64,000 nt of DNA from Lineus longissimus. Its lineage: Eukaryota > Nemertea > Pilidiophora > Heteronemertea > Lineidae. The stretch's first letter is position 1; each line of letters begins with the position of its first letter. A program made the position numbers and the translations under genes. This document shows positions 1 through 10,721 of this stretch, piece by piece. The notes beneath the pieces are model-generated. The model saw only the letters and a program-made list of their open reading frames with translations, searched no databases and had not been told where the DNA came from. The stretch spans positions 3,410,001 to 3,474,000 of the forward strand of contig NC_088319.1 in the NCBI RefSeq assembly GCF_910592395.1. The letters are read 5' to 3'.

Positions 1-1
1 T

Positions 2-3000
2 AATGACTTTACACCAGACATTACTGTTGATCAGCGGCGTGCTTGCGTTATGTCTCCATATGCCTACGCAGGCTTTACGGACGTAGAAGTATCAGATGTA
101 CTCCAGCGTGGTCATGCAGCTGATGTTTCCCCAATAAGATTTGAGGACAAACCTCAGTCACTAGAACGCTATAGAACTTCGAATAACACAAAGGCTAGAA
201 CGACTCCACTACTCCAAGCAGTGATGGCAGAAATAGATTTCTCTGCCAATCAACCCAGCTACTCAGCAAGCAACTGGAGTGCTGCCGACGATAATGATTG
301 TGACTGGGAGACCAACCGCAAGGAGCATGTCATACATAGTGAAGGGGGAAGTTATTCACAGGCGGAAGTGATATCGTCGCAAAATAACATTGATACTCTG
401 AAGGGGGACATGAGACACCTTCGGGAATGTCACGATGCTTGGCAAGTCGGAACACAGGAGGCATCCCGGGAGATCAGTGCAGCAATATCGAAGTCTGATT
501 TTGCTGACTGGTCAACTGATAGTTCCTCTTCTTCTGATCAAGAGAGTCCTAAACCGCGACCAGAGACAATCCCGAAGTTGCGATCTGTACGAAGCAGGAT
601 TAACTATTTTGAAAGCATTCCTTATGAACACACAAAGATAAAAGATAAAAGCGCTTGGGAAACCCTTGATTATGATCATGAACACACGCTGATCAAATGT
701 GCTCTGTGTAAAGAGAAAAAGGTATCAGAAGAATGTAATGCGCAATCGAGCCCATTCGAAGTTCTCTCAAATATCCCTAAGACCGGTGCTGCGCGCAACA
801 GAACCGTTTCGCACAACTACGGATCAGGTGTCAAGCATGCAACATTTGATATTTCGGAAGGAAAGATATTAGTTGAGTCACTGGAGAAAACTGGTGACAT
901 GTCTGCATCCAGCGAGCCCGCCAAAGTGGATACCAACTTTTTTGAATCTCTGGGCGTACCAGAATCAAATTTGAAAGAGGTCACTCGTGGACCAAAAAAG
1001 AAATCAACCGCGGTTGCTGACGCTCACTGGATGTCGTTGCTGAGGTCAAACCTTGTAAAGAGGCGGAAAACGATATATCCCACAGAAAGTAACATAAATT
1101 TGACTGGTAAGCGTCATCCAGGATTCGAACTTAACAAGCATAGAAAGGTAGCTGTATCACGTGAATTAAACATGAATAAAGGACTAGGAACAAGTGGAAG
1201 TCACCGGAGAGGAAAGCGCCTTTCCATCACTCGCCACATGCTCGATGAATCGCCTTTGTTTCGGCAGAAGCGGGCCATGCTTTATGAAGAGCCACAAGAC
1301 AATAACACCCCGAGTGAAACATCCCCTGTCAGGAAACTGACTGACTCGATTCGCAGTCGACTAACCTCCTTTATGGGTGGAGTCTTCAAGTCTTCAAGTT
1401 CGAATAAACAAGAGCGAAACGAAGACAGGAGACCCACAGCACAGCAACAGCCCATTTCTGCTTCAAATAAGCATGGCTGGAACGAAGGTAGAAAAGGCTC
1501 AGCACAACATCAGACGTTTTCTACTACAAATGAACGTAATGGGTACCGAGATAAGAGAGGCCGAGCAGAACGGCAGGCTTTTCCAACTTTAAATGATCAT
1601 GACAGGTACAAACCCAGAAAAGTTTCACTCCAGCACCAGGTTTTGCATCCAAATGAGCATAGTAGGATGCAGGTTAGAAGAGTCTCAACACAACGTCCTG
1701 CTTTACCGACTGCATATGAGGATGATATACAACAGGCGCAGAGAGACTCGAAACAACAGCAGGCGATTCCAACTCCCAATGAGCAAGACGGCTACAAAGA
1801 TAGAAGAGGCACAGTACTAGGAGCTACTCCTACTTCATATCGGCACGAAGCGAGGAGAGGGTCTGATAGTATGCAGCAGACAACCAATTCACGCAGACCA
1901 TCAAGATCAGTGACGGCAAGAATCTTATTGAAAGAGATGAAGGTGGTTCCACGCTGCCTCCGTGAAGACGCTTCGAGATACTATTCAGAGTCCAAGACCA
2001 TTGAATCCGAATCCGAAATGTTGGGTCGATCTTCAAACGAGCCAAATTCTATGTCTGAGATCTATCCTGAAATGGCCTTTGAGGACAATAGCGATTCAGC
2101 ACAAGACATGAACTATCCGCTCTCAGAGAGTAAATTCTCTTTTAAGATTCAGCGAGAGAGCGACGGGGCTAGTTCGTATGAGTCGCAGACTGATTACGGG
2201 TCCAAGCCTGTGTCACAGGTACCCAACAACGCCCGAAAACCTAGTAAAGGTAATTTATCGAATAATAGCTCTATGTCAAATTTCCATGCCTCGCTATCGA
2301 ACTCATTTGCGCCAAACATGCAACGCACAATGAAAGGTTCGACAAAACAGCACAACAAAGCTCTGGCCATGGAAGAAGGGAAGATACAAAATCGTGGATC
2401 TGATCTCGAAACAGGCGCCAATTTAAAGTCCGCTTGGCCCGGGGCAAGACACCATTCTGGATCACTTAATATGCCTCATTCACAACGAGTTTCTAAAGAC
2501 GGTATCCTTGTCACTGTCAGAGACATGAAGAAAATTCCCATATGCATGATGGAAGAGCATTCAGCCATGCGCTACGGTGAGTTATCTAGTTGTTTTACTT
2601 CCTCCGTGATGAAACCGTCTGAGGTCGATCAGGAAACTGCTTTTTCAAGTTCTGAAGAGAGAGCATCAAGTCCAGCTGATTTAGAAGGTACTGATCTCCA
2701 TTTTTCTTTTCAAGGACCAAGGAATGCATCCGACAAAGGTCAGTCTCCGATAAAGAATATGCTCACACAGACAAGAGAAGGAGCCATGGGTGTTATCAGT
2801 GCAGTTGCAGGGAAACTTGGATTTGAAGTGAATGCAAACAAATCGCCAAAGAATACCCGTTCGAATAATACCACCGTCTGTGAAATATCGCATGAAGAAT
2901 CTAGTCGTTCATTGCACAAGTCACCGAAAAAGATTTACCGGAATAGTGTAGACGTCAATTCAAACTTTTTCTTGGTCTCTGAAAGGCCCAGTAAAGTATC

Positions 3001-3619
3001 GAATATGTCTTCACGCAAGCATTCGGGGAGCGAACGGTACTGCGAGTCGGGTATTAACAGGAGCAGAATGGCATGGCGGCCGAATGGGCAGGAAAGGTAT
3101 GACTGTGAGATTGATAATTATTTGCCCTCAGGTGTGAAGAGAGCCCCGATGAACAATTTCGCAAGGAGACAACCACCGATGAGGAGTTCAAGGATAATTG
3201 TGAACAAGTGCGATTTCCAAGTGAGGAGATCAAAGCATGGAGAGGAACTTACGGAGGCAGTTGCGCCGTTTACGGAAGTTACAATACAAAATTACCCTGA
3301 TAGCGATTCAAGTGACAACTCGGTTTTCTTACAAAATAACGATAATCAGCCAGACGGGTATTCACCTGGAGTTTCTCAGGTCTACACGGATTCTGAGTCA
3401 ATAAATGTTACTTTTGACACGACTTCCCCCCAAATGAGCAGGCGGGTGGATGAGGAGGCGAGAAATGAGGGATCTCCAGTAACTGCAACCAGTAGTACAA
3501 TAGGACAAGACGGCGGGATCCACTGGAACTTTGCGGCGAACACGAAGCGCCTATCGCCATCGAGTGTGCGCAGTTCAACGTCTACTCAGACACCATCTAG
3601 AGCTCAGTACAAAGCATAA
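2..3619 (+). CDS. Unrecognised large disordered Ser/Arg-rich protein, 3' part (last exon)
   Basis: I do not recognise this protein. The first Met in the frame is at base 50 (1189 residues from there), but the frame is open back to base 2, so the exon probably continues upstream and this is a partial, terminal exon ending at TAA 3617-3619. The sequence is polar and low-complexity, rich in Ser, Arg, Asn, Gln and Glu, with no predicted globular core, membrane segment or signal peptide. Residues about 453-597 (from Met 50) form seven imperfect 21-residue tandem repeats. Two related ~28-residue segments recur at about 621-648 and 818-845; both contain a K-x-x-x-x-P-x-C core followed by acidic/Tyr residues. 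Basic runs (KKK, RR, KRRK) could be nuclear signals, but this is only inference. A 3' UTR with AATAAA follows. A genuine coding exon is likely because a 3.6-kb open frame is not expected by chance. Confidence 0.75.
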   Translation, partial: NDFTPDITVDQRRACVMSPYAYAGFTDVEVSDVLQRGHAADVSPIRFEDKPQSLERYRTSNNTKARTTPLLQAVMAEIDFSANQPSYSASNWSAADDNDCDWETNRKEHVIHSEGGSYSQAEVISSQNNIDTLKGDMRHLRECHDAWQVGTQEASREISAAISKSDFADWSTDSSSSSDQESPKPRPETIPKLRSVRSRINYFESIPYEHTKIKDKSAWETLDYDHEHTLIKCALCKEKKVSEECNAQSSPFEVLSNIPKTGAARNRTVSHNYGSGVKHATFDISEGKILVESLEKTGDMSASSEPAKVDTNFFESLGVPESNLKEVTRGPKKKSTAVADAHWMSLLRSNLVKRRKTIYPTESNINLTGKRHPGFELNKHRKVAVSRELNMNKGLGTSGSHRRGKRLSITRHMLDESPLFRQKRAMLYEEPQDNNTPSETSPVRKLTDSIRSRLTSFMGGVFKSSSSNKQERNEDRRPTAQQQPISASNKHGWNEGRKGSAQHQTFSTTNERNGYRDKRGRAERQAFPTLNDHDRYKPRKVSLQHQVLHPNEHSRMQVRRVSTQRPALPTAYEDDIQQAQRDSKQQQAIPTPNEQDGYKDRRGTVLGATPTSYRHEARRGSDSMQQTTNSRRPSRSVTARILLKEMKVVPRCLREDASRYYSESKTIESESEMLGRSSNEPNSMSEIYPEMAFEDNSDSAQDMNYPLSESKFSFKIQRESDGASSYESQTDYGSKPVSQVPNNARKPSKGNLSNNSSMSNFHASLSNSFAPNMQRTMKGSTKQHNKALAMEEGKIQNRGSDLETGANLKSAWPGARHHSGSLNMPHSQRVSKDGILVTVRDMKKIPICMMEEHSAMRYGELSSCFTSSVMKPSEVDQETAFSSSEERASSPADLEGTDLHFSFQGPRNASDKGQSPIKNMLTQTREGAMGVISAVAGKLGFEVNANKSPKNTRSNNTTVCEISHEESSRSLHKSPKKIYRNSVDVNSNFFLVSERPSKVSNMSSRKHSGSERYCESGINRSRMAWRPNGQERYDCEIDNYLPSGVKRAPMNNFARRQPPMRSSRIIVNKCDFQVRRSKHGEELTEAVAPFTEVTIQNYPDSDSSDNSVFLQNNDNQPDGYSPGVSQVYTDSESINVTFDTTSPQMSRRVDEEARNEGSPVTATSSTIGQDGGIHWNFAANTKRLSPSSVRSSTSTQTPSRAQYKA
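1406..1840 (+). repeat. Seven in-frame ~21-codon tandem repeats inside the first gene
   Basis: Translated, the stretch falls into seven blocks of 20-21 residues. Each has an N-terminal acidic/aromatic start, a basic RR/RK pair, a Q-x-Q or Q-rich middle and a P-T/S-x-N/Y end. Block ends are visible as ISASN, FSTTN, FPTLN, LHPN, LPTAY, IPTPN and TPTSY. The repeats are well diverged at DNA level, so the amplification is old and the pattern seems kept at protein level. Function unknown. Confidence 0.7.
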
Positions 3620-4520
3620 CTTTTGAAGAGGATGAGCGAAACATGACATCACACTGCAACTTCATCCTGTATTTAACATCGCAAGAGGAGGAGGCTCATA
3701 AAACATGAGGTACTAATAGATTGGAGAAGTTGCGCACCATTCGACTCCCACTTCCACGACGAGGGGACAACGAAGCCGTATTCGGATCTCGTGACGTCGA
3801 AAAGTAACAGCGAGTTCAGTGACGTCGACGCAACACGTCGACCTCAAAGCTGTTTTAAAGTCATTTTCACAACCGAGTTCGCCTGTGAAGGGACGGTCAA
3901 AACGCATGTTATTCCATTTCGCAATATATACGTGGAATGGGATTAAATCTCTTCGTCGGAGGGGGGGGGGGGGGACTGTGCGCAACCTCTCTAATAACTT
4001 TGATTTGATATAACAAAATCTCCGGATGCCAAGCTCAGCGAAACTTTGCGGTGTTAAATCTACCTAATGTACTATTGGCTGTGGTTAGTGTATGCGTACT
4101 AGTTCATGTACACATAGCGTTGCCTTGTACAGCAGTGACGTTTAAGTTTTGAACTAGCAGTTAGAATCGTCTTCAGGGAATTGTGGCTTCGTTCGACCAC
4201 GTAAATTGCAGATTCTCCAATAATGATTAGTTGTTTCTGTACAGATTCTCCAATGTGATTAGTTATTTCTGGTCAGAGTGTGCATGTGATTTGGCCCCGG
4301 AAAACGAAAAATCTACCATTCTTTTCTTCATTTTGGTGAAATAATCTTAAAAGAACCCACAAACATGTGAAAAGGTGAAAGATCTAGCTTCGACTTAATC
4401 AGATTCGTTACACTTGGTCATAGTCTCTGACCAGAACCACGGTGGGTGCTCATATTCGGAATGGATGGGTTGTCAAGTTGTATAGTTCAAAATATTAATA
4501 AAGTCTAGTCGGTAATGATA
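3620..4520 (+). other. Putative 3' UTR with polyadenylation signal
   Basis: About 0.9 kb of non-coding sequence follows the stop codon at 3619. It includes a G run near 3961-3974 and an exact AATAAA hexamer at 4497-4502, followed by T/G-rich sequence, the expected arrangement for cleavage and polyadenylation on the + strand. The exact UTR end is inferred. Confidence 0.5.
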
Positions 4521-4770
4521 TTATCAGTCTTATTTTTCTCACCTGGCTTTGCTGAGGAACGTCAATGCATTTATTTCCTTGCATAACCATCCCGGTGTAA
4601 AAGAAATGCAAGTCCCCCGGAATCTAAGTCTGGTTCTTTACTTAGTTAAAGTGAATAGAGTCGCCGAGTTCCTTTGTTGAAGATTATGTAGCTAACCCTA
4701 ACCAAACCATTAACCACATTCGTTGACAATACACAGCTATTGTATGGTGTTTCAAGTGAAGCACACGTGT

Positions 4771-4877
4771 AAGACTAGCAAATGCTTTTATCTAAAACTC
4801 CATGTACATTTACACTTGGCCTTTCTGTACAAAATTGAAGTGAAAGCATTTGCTAGACTTTATTCATATCAGCCATT
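4771..4877. repeat. Short MITE, copy 1
   Basis: The ends GACTAGCAAATGCTTTTA and AAAGCATTTGCTAGACTT form an inverted repeat around a ~60-bp centre. A close copy, with intact outer ends, lies at 39319-39440. Non-autonomous, superfamily not assigned. The left outer end of this copy is degraded. Confidence 0.65.
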
Positions 4878-5252
4878 GTCCAAGGACGCATACGTGTACA
4901 TTAGATAGCAGCATCATTTCCAGCTTGCCATCTCTAGTAAGATTTATAAGATGAAAAATACATCGGGGTCCCCATGGACCCCAGGTGCTGGAGCTCGGTG
5001 TGGGTGGGTTCCAGGTCCACCTACCGTGTCAGTTGGGACACATTTGTCGTGACAAACAGTCGATACGTTATTGCTATATCACAATATTTTGGTCTCAAGA
5101 GCCGTTGAGGAGGGCAGGCCTACCTGCCTCCAAAAATGACGGGACGTCATTTCATGCATACCCCTGTTCCAGTGGATGTAGACTTGGCAGTACCTTACTC
5201 TCACACAAACCTATACATTTCTGAATAGCTTGTGACTTGTAGAATACATCTG

Positions 5253-5588
5253 TACGGTGGCCCATAGAGGACATGCGTTTATTTTCAATATAATAGAAAA
5301 TTTTTCTTTTTACAATGCGTTTTTTTTCTCTCGAATTACAACCGCCGTCGGATTTATTTCTCACCGCCGAAAAAATTATTTCCACCGCCGGGTAAAAAAT
5401 AATAATTCCCACCACCGCAGTGGAAATTAAAATCCACGCGGTGGATTTTAATTTATTTTTTATTATTTTTTCGGCGGTGAGAAATAAATCCGACGGCGGT
5501 TGTAATTCGAGAGAAAAAAAACGCATTGTAAAAAGAAAAATTTTCTATTATATTGAAAATAAACGCATGTCCTCTATGGGCCACCGTA
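5253..5588. mobile_element. Long-arm inverted-repeat (foldback-type) MITE
   Basis: Two near-perfect arms of roughly 130 bp begin TACGGTGGCCCATAGAGG and end with its reverse complement. Within the arms, blocks such as CACCGCCG pair exactly, leaving a loop of some 60 bp near 5390-5450. CATCTG is found directly before (5247-5252) and after (5589-5594) the element and fits a 6-bp target-site duplication, though the palindromic ends make the exact boundary ambiguous by a few bases. Confidence 0.7.
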
Positions 5589-6200
5589 CATCTGGCCAAG
5601 CTTCAACGTCGGCTAGACATACAGTCATGCATAGACTGATGCAGCACAATGCATGAGACAACCTGTATGTTTAACGCAAATAAGAAAAAATTGCACCGTG
5701 AAATTGGTGGAATATTAATAACTTGATTTCAATCCTAGCTTTATTACAAATAATGTCAGCCATGAATTTTTCCTTCAATCCACATACTGAACATAGGCTT
5801 TGGGTCCAGAAGTACCCCACGTGACCTAAAGTGTAATTTCTCCACGTGACCCAAGGAAGGTCAAGACGTGACATCGAACAATCCGGTGTCGATCACCGAC
5901 GCATTGGCTATCCAAACTAAACTCGAAAAGGAACTCTGTGCATGTATTTCTTTATTTCTTCCTTGCTAGAAGATGATAACAACATCCAAAAAAGCTATAT
6001 TTACAAAAGATTGTACAAAACAGAAAAAAGGAAACGGTGTCGGAAACTACGTATTCTCCTTGGCATTCAGACGGCGGCAGTGATATCAAGTATTTTTAGC
6101 ATTGCGTCAAAACCAAGCCCATCTATTTGCACCCCCCAACAATGTTTCTACAAATTCATTGGCTGTAATGTTCCAGGGTCTGCTACTTAGGCCATACTTT

Positions 6201-6206
6201 TTTATT
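6201..6206 (-). promoter_or_regulatory. Candidate polyadenylation signal of the HES gene
   Basis: TTTATT on the + strand reads AATAAA on the - strand, about 750 bp past the HES stop codon. It is a candidate only; no other evidence fixes the transcript end. Confidence 0.3.
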
Positions 6207-6952
6207 TTGTTGGATTACGAATCTTTAGAGTCAAAACCTATGTAGGTGGGCCGGAAGTAAAATAAAAACATGCTTATTTTTTAATCAATTTTAGTCTCAG
6301 ATGATACAAGGGGACCCCCCCCCCCCCCCCCCATAACAAAAATGGTTGAAATTGGTGGTCAGGAAAAATATTTTTTCATTTCTCTCTATTTTATGGTGGG
6401 GAGAAAAAAAGTGTGTCAAAATCGGTCACCCGGCTGATTTGTAATCCAACAAATAAAAAAATGTGGCCTTACATACACATCACACTTCTGCTCTACACAT
6501 GTACTGGCCCAAAAACTTTCCCTATTACTGCTGAAGGCAGTGCATTTGCAAACGAAGTGAATGTGCGGATATGTGATACTCAGAAACCGTGTTCGATCAC
6601 CCATCACACTGAATCAAGGCCTAGTATTTAGCAATCATGATAATGATTATGTCAGTTTTGACCCACTCCCACGGCAAAATCAACACCATACATTTAGCTG
6701 AGTATGCTGCCAGTCATTGTGGCAAAAAATAATTTCCAATGTATTTCAAAGCAATGTTTGAAGTCCTTCCAAACAAAAATATCAATGTATTGTCGACCTG
6801 AGAAGTTTTTTCTCCAATCGCACTATGAATACATGTACATCTCAGGCGCCACGAACGATGGAGATGATATCAAAATGTCGCTTACCCTCAGCTACTATGC
6901 CTTAAATGGAACTACTTCATTTGGTGTGGTGAGTCACACTATGAGTCAAGGT

Positions 6953-9900
6953 TTACCACGGCCTCCATGATGGCATTGGTTTACCTTCCTGTGTTGTGAC
7001 GTTTGACTGTCCATCATGCCCAGTGGATTGTGCAACAAGAGATACATATGCTTCTACCGGGCTGCGGACCGCCTTTAAAACCGGTGAGAATGGTGCCGAA
7101 ACGAAGCTCTTATGATTGTGCGCTTGCGCGTTTATGAGTGGCGAGGTGGTATATGTTACCCTAGGGACAAGTCTGTGCGTCACATTTGAAACTAGCGGAA
7201 CAGGTGCTGCATGGAGGTTATGTGCAAATTGTGAAAGAACGGAAATCGGTGCCGCGGAGCATTGAGCAACCTGTATGATCGTCGAGAAAGGCGTTACATG
7301 TACGACATCGCTATTCGCTATTGATCCCTCGACAGGACGATGTGACTCAGCTGAACAGGGGGAAAGATGCCTCGGAACAGGACGAACAGGTGCTTTTGAA
7401 ACAGGGGAAAAGCGCGTTGCACCCGGGCTGTGTGTGGGGCTGTGTGACATATTTTGCTGTGAAGCTGTGGCTTCAATAGGGCTAAATGTAAGCGTACTTG
7501 TCAATTCACAAGTAGGTAACAACCCGTCTGAAGTAAATCTTGAAATTGGCCATGGCGACGCAGGTTTCTCAACAGACGTTTGCGCCACTAAAGCAGCCGA
7601 GGGTACTGCACTCGGTTTGTGCACCGTACGTCTAAGACCTGCTCGCCATGAATTTACCACGCCGAGATTTTTTGTCGAGTCCAAATGCCCCAAGAGGCCG
7701 AACTGCCCACTCGCGTCATATGACTTGGAGCAGTTAAGGACCTTGTTGGACGAACTTGCGCTGTCGGGTGAGGAGGAAGAAGGCACATTGTCTCCTGTGC
7801 AGCCCTCGATCCCGGTGGACCGAGAGAGCTCGAAACTGGAATTGGACGTCATAGAGGAAGATGGAGACAACCTGCATTTCAGGGGTCCCTCCCCTTCATC
7901 TGTAAAGCTGCAACTGTCCTCGGTATTGTAAATGTTGTACAAGGACATGTCAGTCTCATGGATGCTCCGTTTACGATTCGAGACGCAGCTATTGCGTCCA
8001 TTTCCTGAAGCCGTAAGCTGCTCAAGTGGCGGGGTCTCCTCGTTGGGTGAGGCAGCTGTGTCCACCTCGAGACATTTACGCAGATAACTTAGCATTCTCA
8101 TCCTGTTGTGCACCCCAGAGCTAGAGGACTCAATCGTCATGAAATCCAGGATATGCCTGGTGCAGGCGGTGAACCCTTCCCGGTAATACGCCATTGAACG
8201 AGGGTTTGCTGACGCTGAATTATCTGCGAGAATGCAAAAACAAAGATTGGAATCTAAAGCATGCAAATAACGATATACACGATACATATGAGGCACTCTT
8301 CAGCCTTGCTTTTATTAACCCTCCCCCCCCGCCATGCTTTCACCGGAAAAACTAACTAAATTTCGATCCAGTTACTACTGCCACCGCTTTCCTGATACGT
8401 GCAGTTCTTGCAATCATGATATCGATTATTTATGGATACGATCCGGTCACTTACCAAGTTTACGCCTTCCGATCCTATTCTTCAGGTGATTAACAGTCAT
8501 TTCTAAAACGTCTGCTTTCTCCATAATGGCATCATTTGCCTAGAAAACAATTTAAAAAGGTAAGTGAGAATACTGTCTTAGAGCATCCGAAGGGTGGTGT
8601 TATATAAGGGCCGTTTAGACGACAGAAAAAAGGCCCGATGAGATCCGATCGAATCCGAATGCGGTCTAAATTTCCCTGGTGTAAACGCAAACCGATCGGG
8701 TCGCATGTAGTCCCATCGGGTCTTCAAGTGGTCCACCTCTTTTGCTGGTTCCATCGGGGCTAATCCGGATGCATCCGGATCAAATTTGGTCGTCTAAACG
8801 CGATCGGGCCTAATGCGGCCTCATCTGGACTAATTTTTTTACCTACACGCATGCGTATTGGATATGGTACTTCGGCAATACTTCCTTTCATTATAAACAC
8901 GTGTATTTTCGCGGGAATTAATGTCATTTTGATTGTCAGTTTTATAGTAAGTTCTCTTGGCTTATTTTCATTATTCCAATATGGTGAAGGATAAGTTCAC
9001 AGACACGGTTGTTTTCGATCTCATACATATTTGGAGCGATCAATCCATTCAGCGGAAGCTAGACAGCAGCTACCATAAGAACGAGCTTGCCTAGTACTAT
9101 TATAACCCGCATTGTGGCGCTAAATCGGTGACGCCACCGCGACATTCTGCGGATTATTGGTGGAACCAAAAGAAATTAGTCCACATCAGTTCTCATTGCT
9201 GTTAGCGTCTAAACGGGTACATTAAAATGAGACCACATCCGGTCTGGAATGGGGTTCGATCGGATCGGATCGGAATGCGGTCTTTTTGGAAAGTGTCTAA
9301 ACGGCCCTATTGAGTTCACGTTGTCACTTCTCACTTGCCAGGTTAGTGTGAATTAGGCGTGAAAAGATGACGCGATGGTGAAAAGGGACATCGTGAATCG
9401 TATGTAAAACCTAAACGCTAAAACTTATAGAGACAAAAATCAGATTCCCAGGTCGAATAGGTAGCGAGTTATGGTCATTTGTATGAAATGGCGGCCATCT
9501 TGGACACCATCTCGAATTCCACAAATTGCTCAAGGGCTACAACATGTCATCAAGCAGTTTCTGAAAGTAGAGACCCTCAGCTTCCAAAATCAACAGTAAA
9601 AAAACTTAATACAACAATGCAATGTTACCCTCTCTGCTCCCGGACTACGTTCTATCCTAGGCCGGATATATCAAAGTTCTGCAACGGTCCATTTCTGTTT
9701 TTTCCTGAAGGTGTCTCAGTCTGTACACTTACCGGTTTTTTCGCAAGCTCGAATACGAGACGTTTCAATTCCGTCACACTTCTGTTGATTCGAGCACGAC
9801 GGCGTTTCTCAAGCATAGGTTTGTTTGTCTGCAGGAGAAAAAGAACGATTGAGATGTTTACAGTCAGGCGGTGGTAAATAGTTTCCACTATAAATGATCT

Positions 9901-10410
9901 TTAAATGGCATTTTGGAAGGTTTACTAATACCCTAAAGTTCCTTCGGTTCTTCGTCTGAGAATTTTTGTTCACGACGTTTAAGACAGTATACACTGCGAA
10001 GACTGTCTGAAACGTCGTGAACAAAAACTTTGTGGCTGTTTTTCTTGTGACGCAGCCATTCTCCCAGGGCTCAAGCAGCATTATCCCGCCCGGTAAATTA
10101 AAGATAAGATTCTCCGCAATCTGGGGGGAACAGATTGTGACAGAGGGTGATGGGGGTCTGTTCGATTGCATCTCCTCGACCATCGCGTGACGTCTGTACT
10201 CTACAACGTGACCCGAGAAAAAGAATCTCGAAATGTACAACATTACGAATCAGAGGCTTCCTTGTGGGAACAACGTGTGAGAATTTCATCTAAGTCAACA
10301 GAATTGTGGAGTTGGGCGTATAGACCCTTGGAAACGTCTAGAAGGTAAGAGTAGAAAGCGCGAAAGAAATTCAAAATAGGGAAATTTCAACCTACCCGAT
10401 TTGAAGACAT
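6953..10410 (-). CDS. hes: HES/Hairy-type bHLH-Orange transcriptional repressor, four exons
   Basis: Nuclear repressor of the Hairy/Enhancer-of-split class. Exons: 10396-10410 (start ATG 10408-10410, five codons), 9733-9828, 8455-8539 and 6953-8223. All introns are GT-AG and the phases (0, 0, 1) join to 488 residues. Exons 2-3 encode the bHLH. The basic region reads NKPMLEKRRRARIN, whose Pro is the HES hallmark (Hey proteins have Gly there); helix 2 contains EKADVLEMTVNHLKN. Residues about 74-119 are the Orange domain (MAYYREGFTACTRHILDF... MLSYLRKCLEV). The last four residues are WRPW, the Groucho/TLE-binding tetrapeptide; Hey proteins end in YRPW. The long Ser/Pro/Thr-rich linker makes it longer than many HES proteins. 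Established for the family: a Notch target that binds N/E-box DNA as a dimer. The very short exon 1 is inferred from splice sites and phase and is the least certain part. Confidence 0.95.
8608..9307. mobile_element. Harbinger-like non-autonomous transposon in HES intron 2
   Basis: Terminal inverted repeats GGGCCGTTTAGAC (8608-8620) and GTCTAAACGGCCC (9295-9307) bound a 700-bp element. The 3-bp flanks are TAA and TAT, close to the TWA target of PIF/Harbinger but not identical. Subterminal repeats of the GATCGGATC/ATCCGGAT type recur near both ends. Around 8981-9094 a short + frame beginning MVKDKF and containing LIHIWSD...IQRKLD resembles the start of a Myb/SANT- or MADF-like domain of Harbinger accessory proteins, and then hits a stop. 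Superfamily assignment is inference. Confidence 0.6.
9963..10027. repeat. Hairpin, 26-bp stem with one mismatch, in HES intron 1
   Basis: Arm 9963-9988 (TTTTTGTTCACGACGTTTAA...) pairs with 10002-10027 with one mismatch, leaving a 13-nt loop. It could be a small MITE remnant or a pre-miRNA-like fold. Sequence alone cannot decide. Confidence 0.5.
10263..10270 (+). promoter_or_regulatory. Su(H)/CSL (RBPJ) consensus site in HES intron 1
   Basis: TGTGGGAA matches YGTGRGAA, the high-affinity Su(H)/CSL consensus, about 130 bp inside the gene from the HES start codon. HES genes are classic Notch/CSL targets, so the position is suggestive. A single 8-bp match could be chance. Confidence 0.35.
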
Positions 10411-10721
10411 CTCCAATTCGCAGTCTTTATACTGCAAGCAATGATTTTTTGTGTTTAAGTAAGAGAACTAAGTTAACGTTTAGGCCGCGTCTGTTTTAAT
10501 AAAGACAACCCTCGGCCTAAGGCTCAATTTATAAATTTGCACGGAAAGTAAAGTTGGTATTTGCCATAAGAGTAGCCAATGGAAAGAGCTGGATAATATC
10601 ACACCTGACTAACCGCGCTTCCTTCCGAGACCCTTCCTTTTCGATAACTTTCGACGTATATGGTCATGATTGTTTCACAGGGCAGTCCTCCAAATTAACA
10701 CATCCTACGTAAGTGCGTCAT

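Larger units (their letters stand above)
4521..6200. other. Intergenic gap between two convergent genes
   Basis: The upstream gene (+) and the HES gene (-) converge here. I see no coding exon. The gap holds a short MITE (4771-4877), a long inverted-repeat element (5253-5588) and otherwise unremarkable A/T-rich sequence. Confidence 0.5.

Noticed and set aside
3961-3974. Long G or C homopolymers here and near 6307, 8316, 12337, 40101, 40802 and 43082
   Set aside because: Recurrent poly-G/C tracts of this kind are common in draft assemblies and A/T-rich invertebrate genomes; no function is indicated.
7275-7931. A 218-codon + strand open frame
   Set aside because: It lies wholly antisense to the HES last exon, has no recognisable domain, and is explained by that exon's codon bias.
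10424-10431. TATAAAG on the - strand just upstream of the HES start codon
   Set aside because: It is only about 20 bp from the ATG, too close to give a leader with normal TATA-to-start-site spacing.
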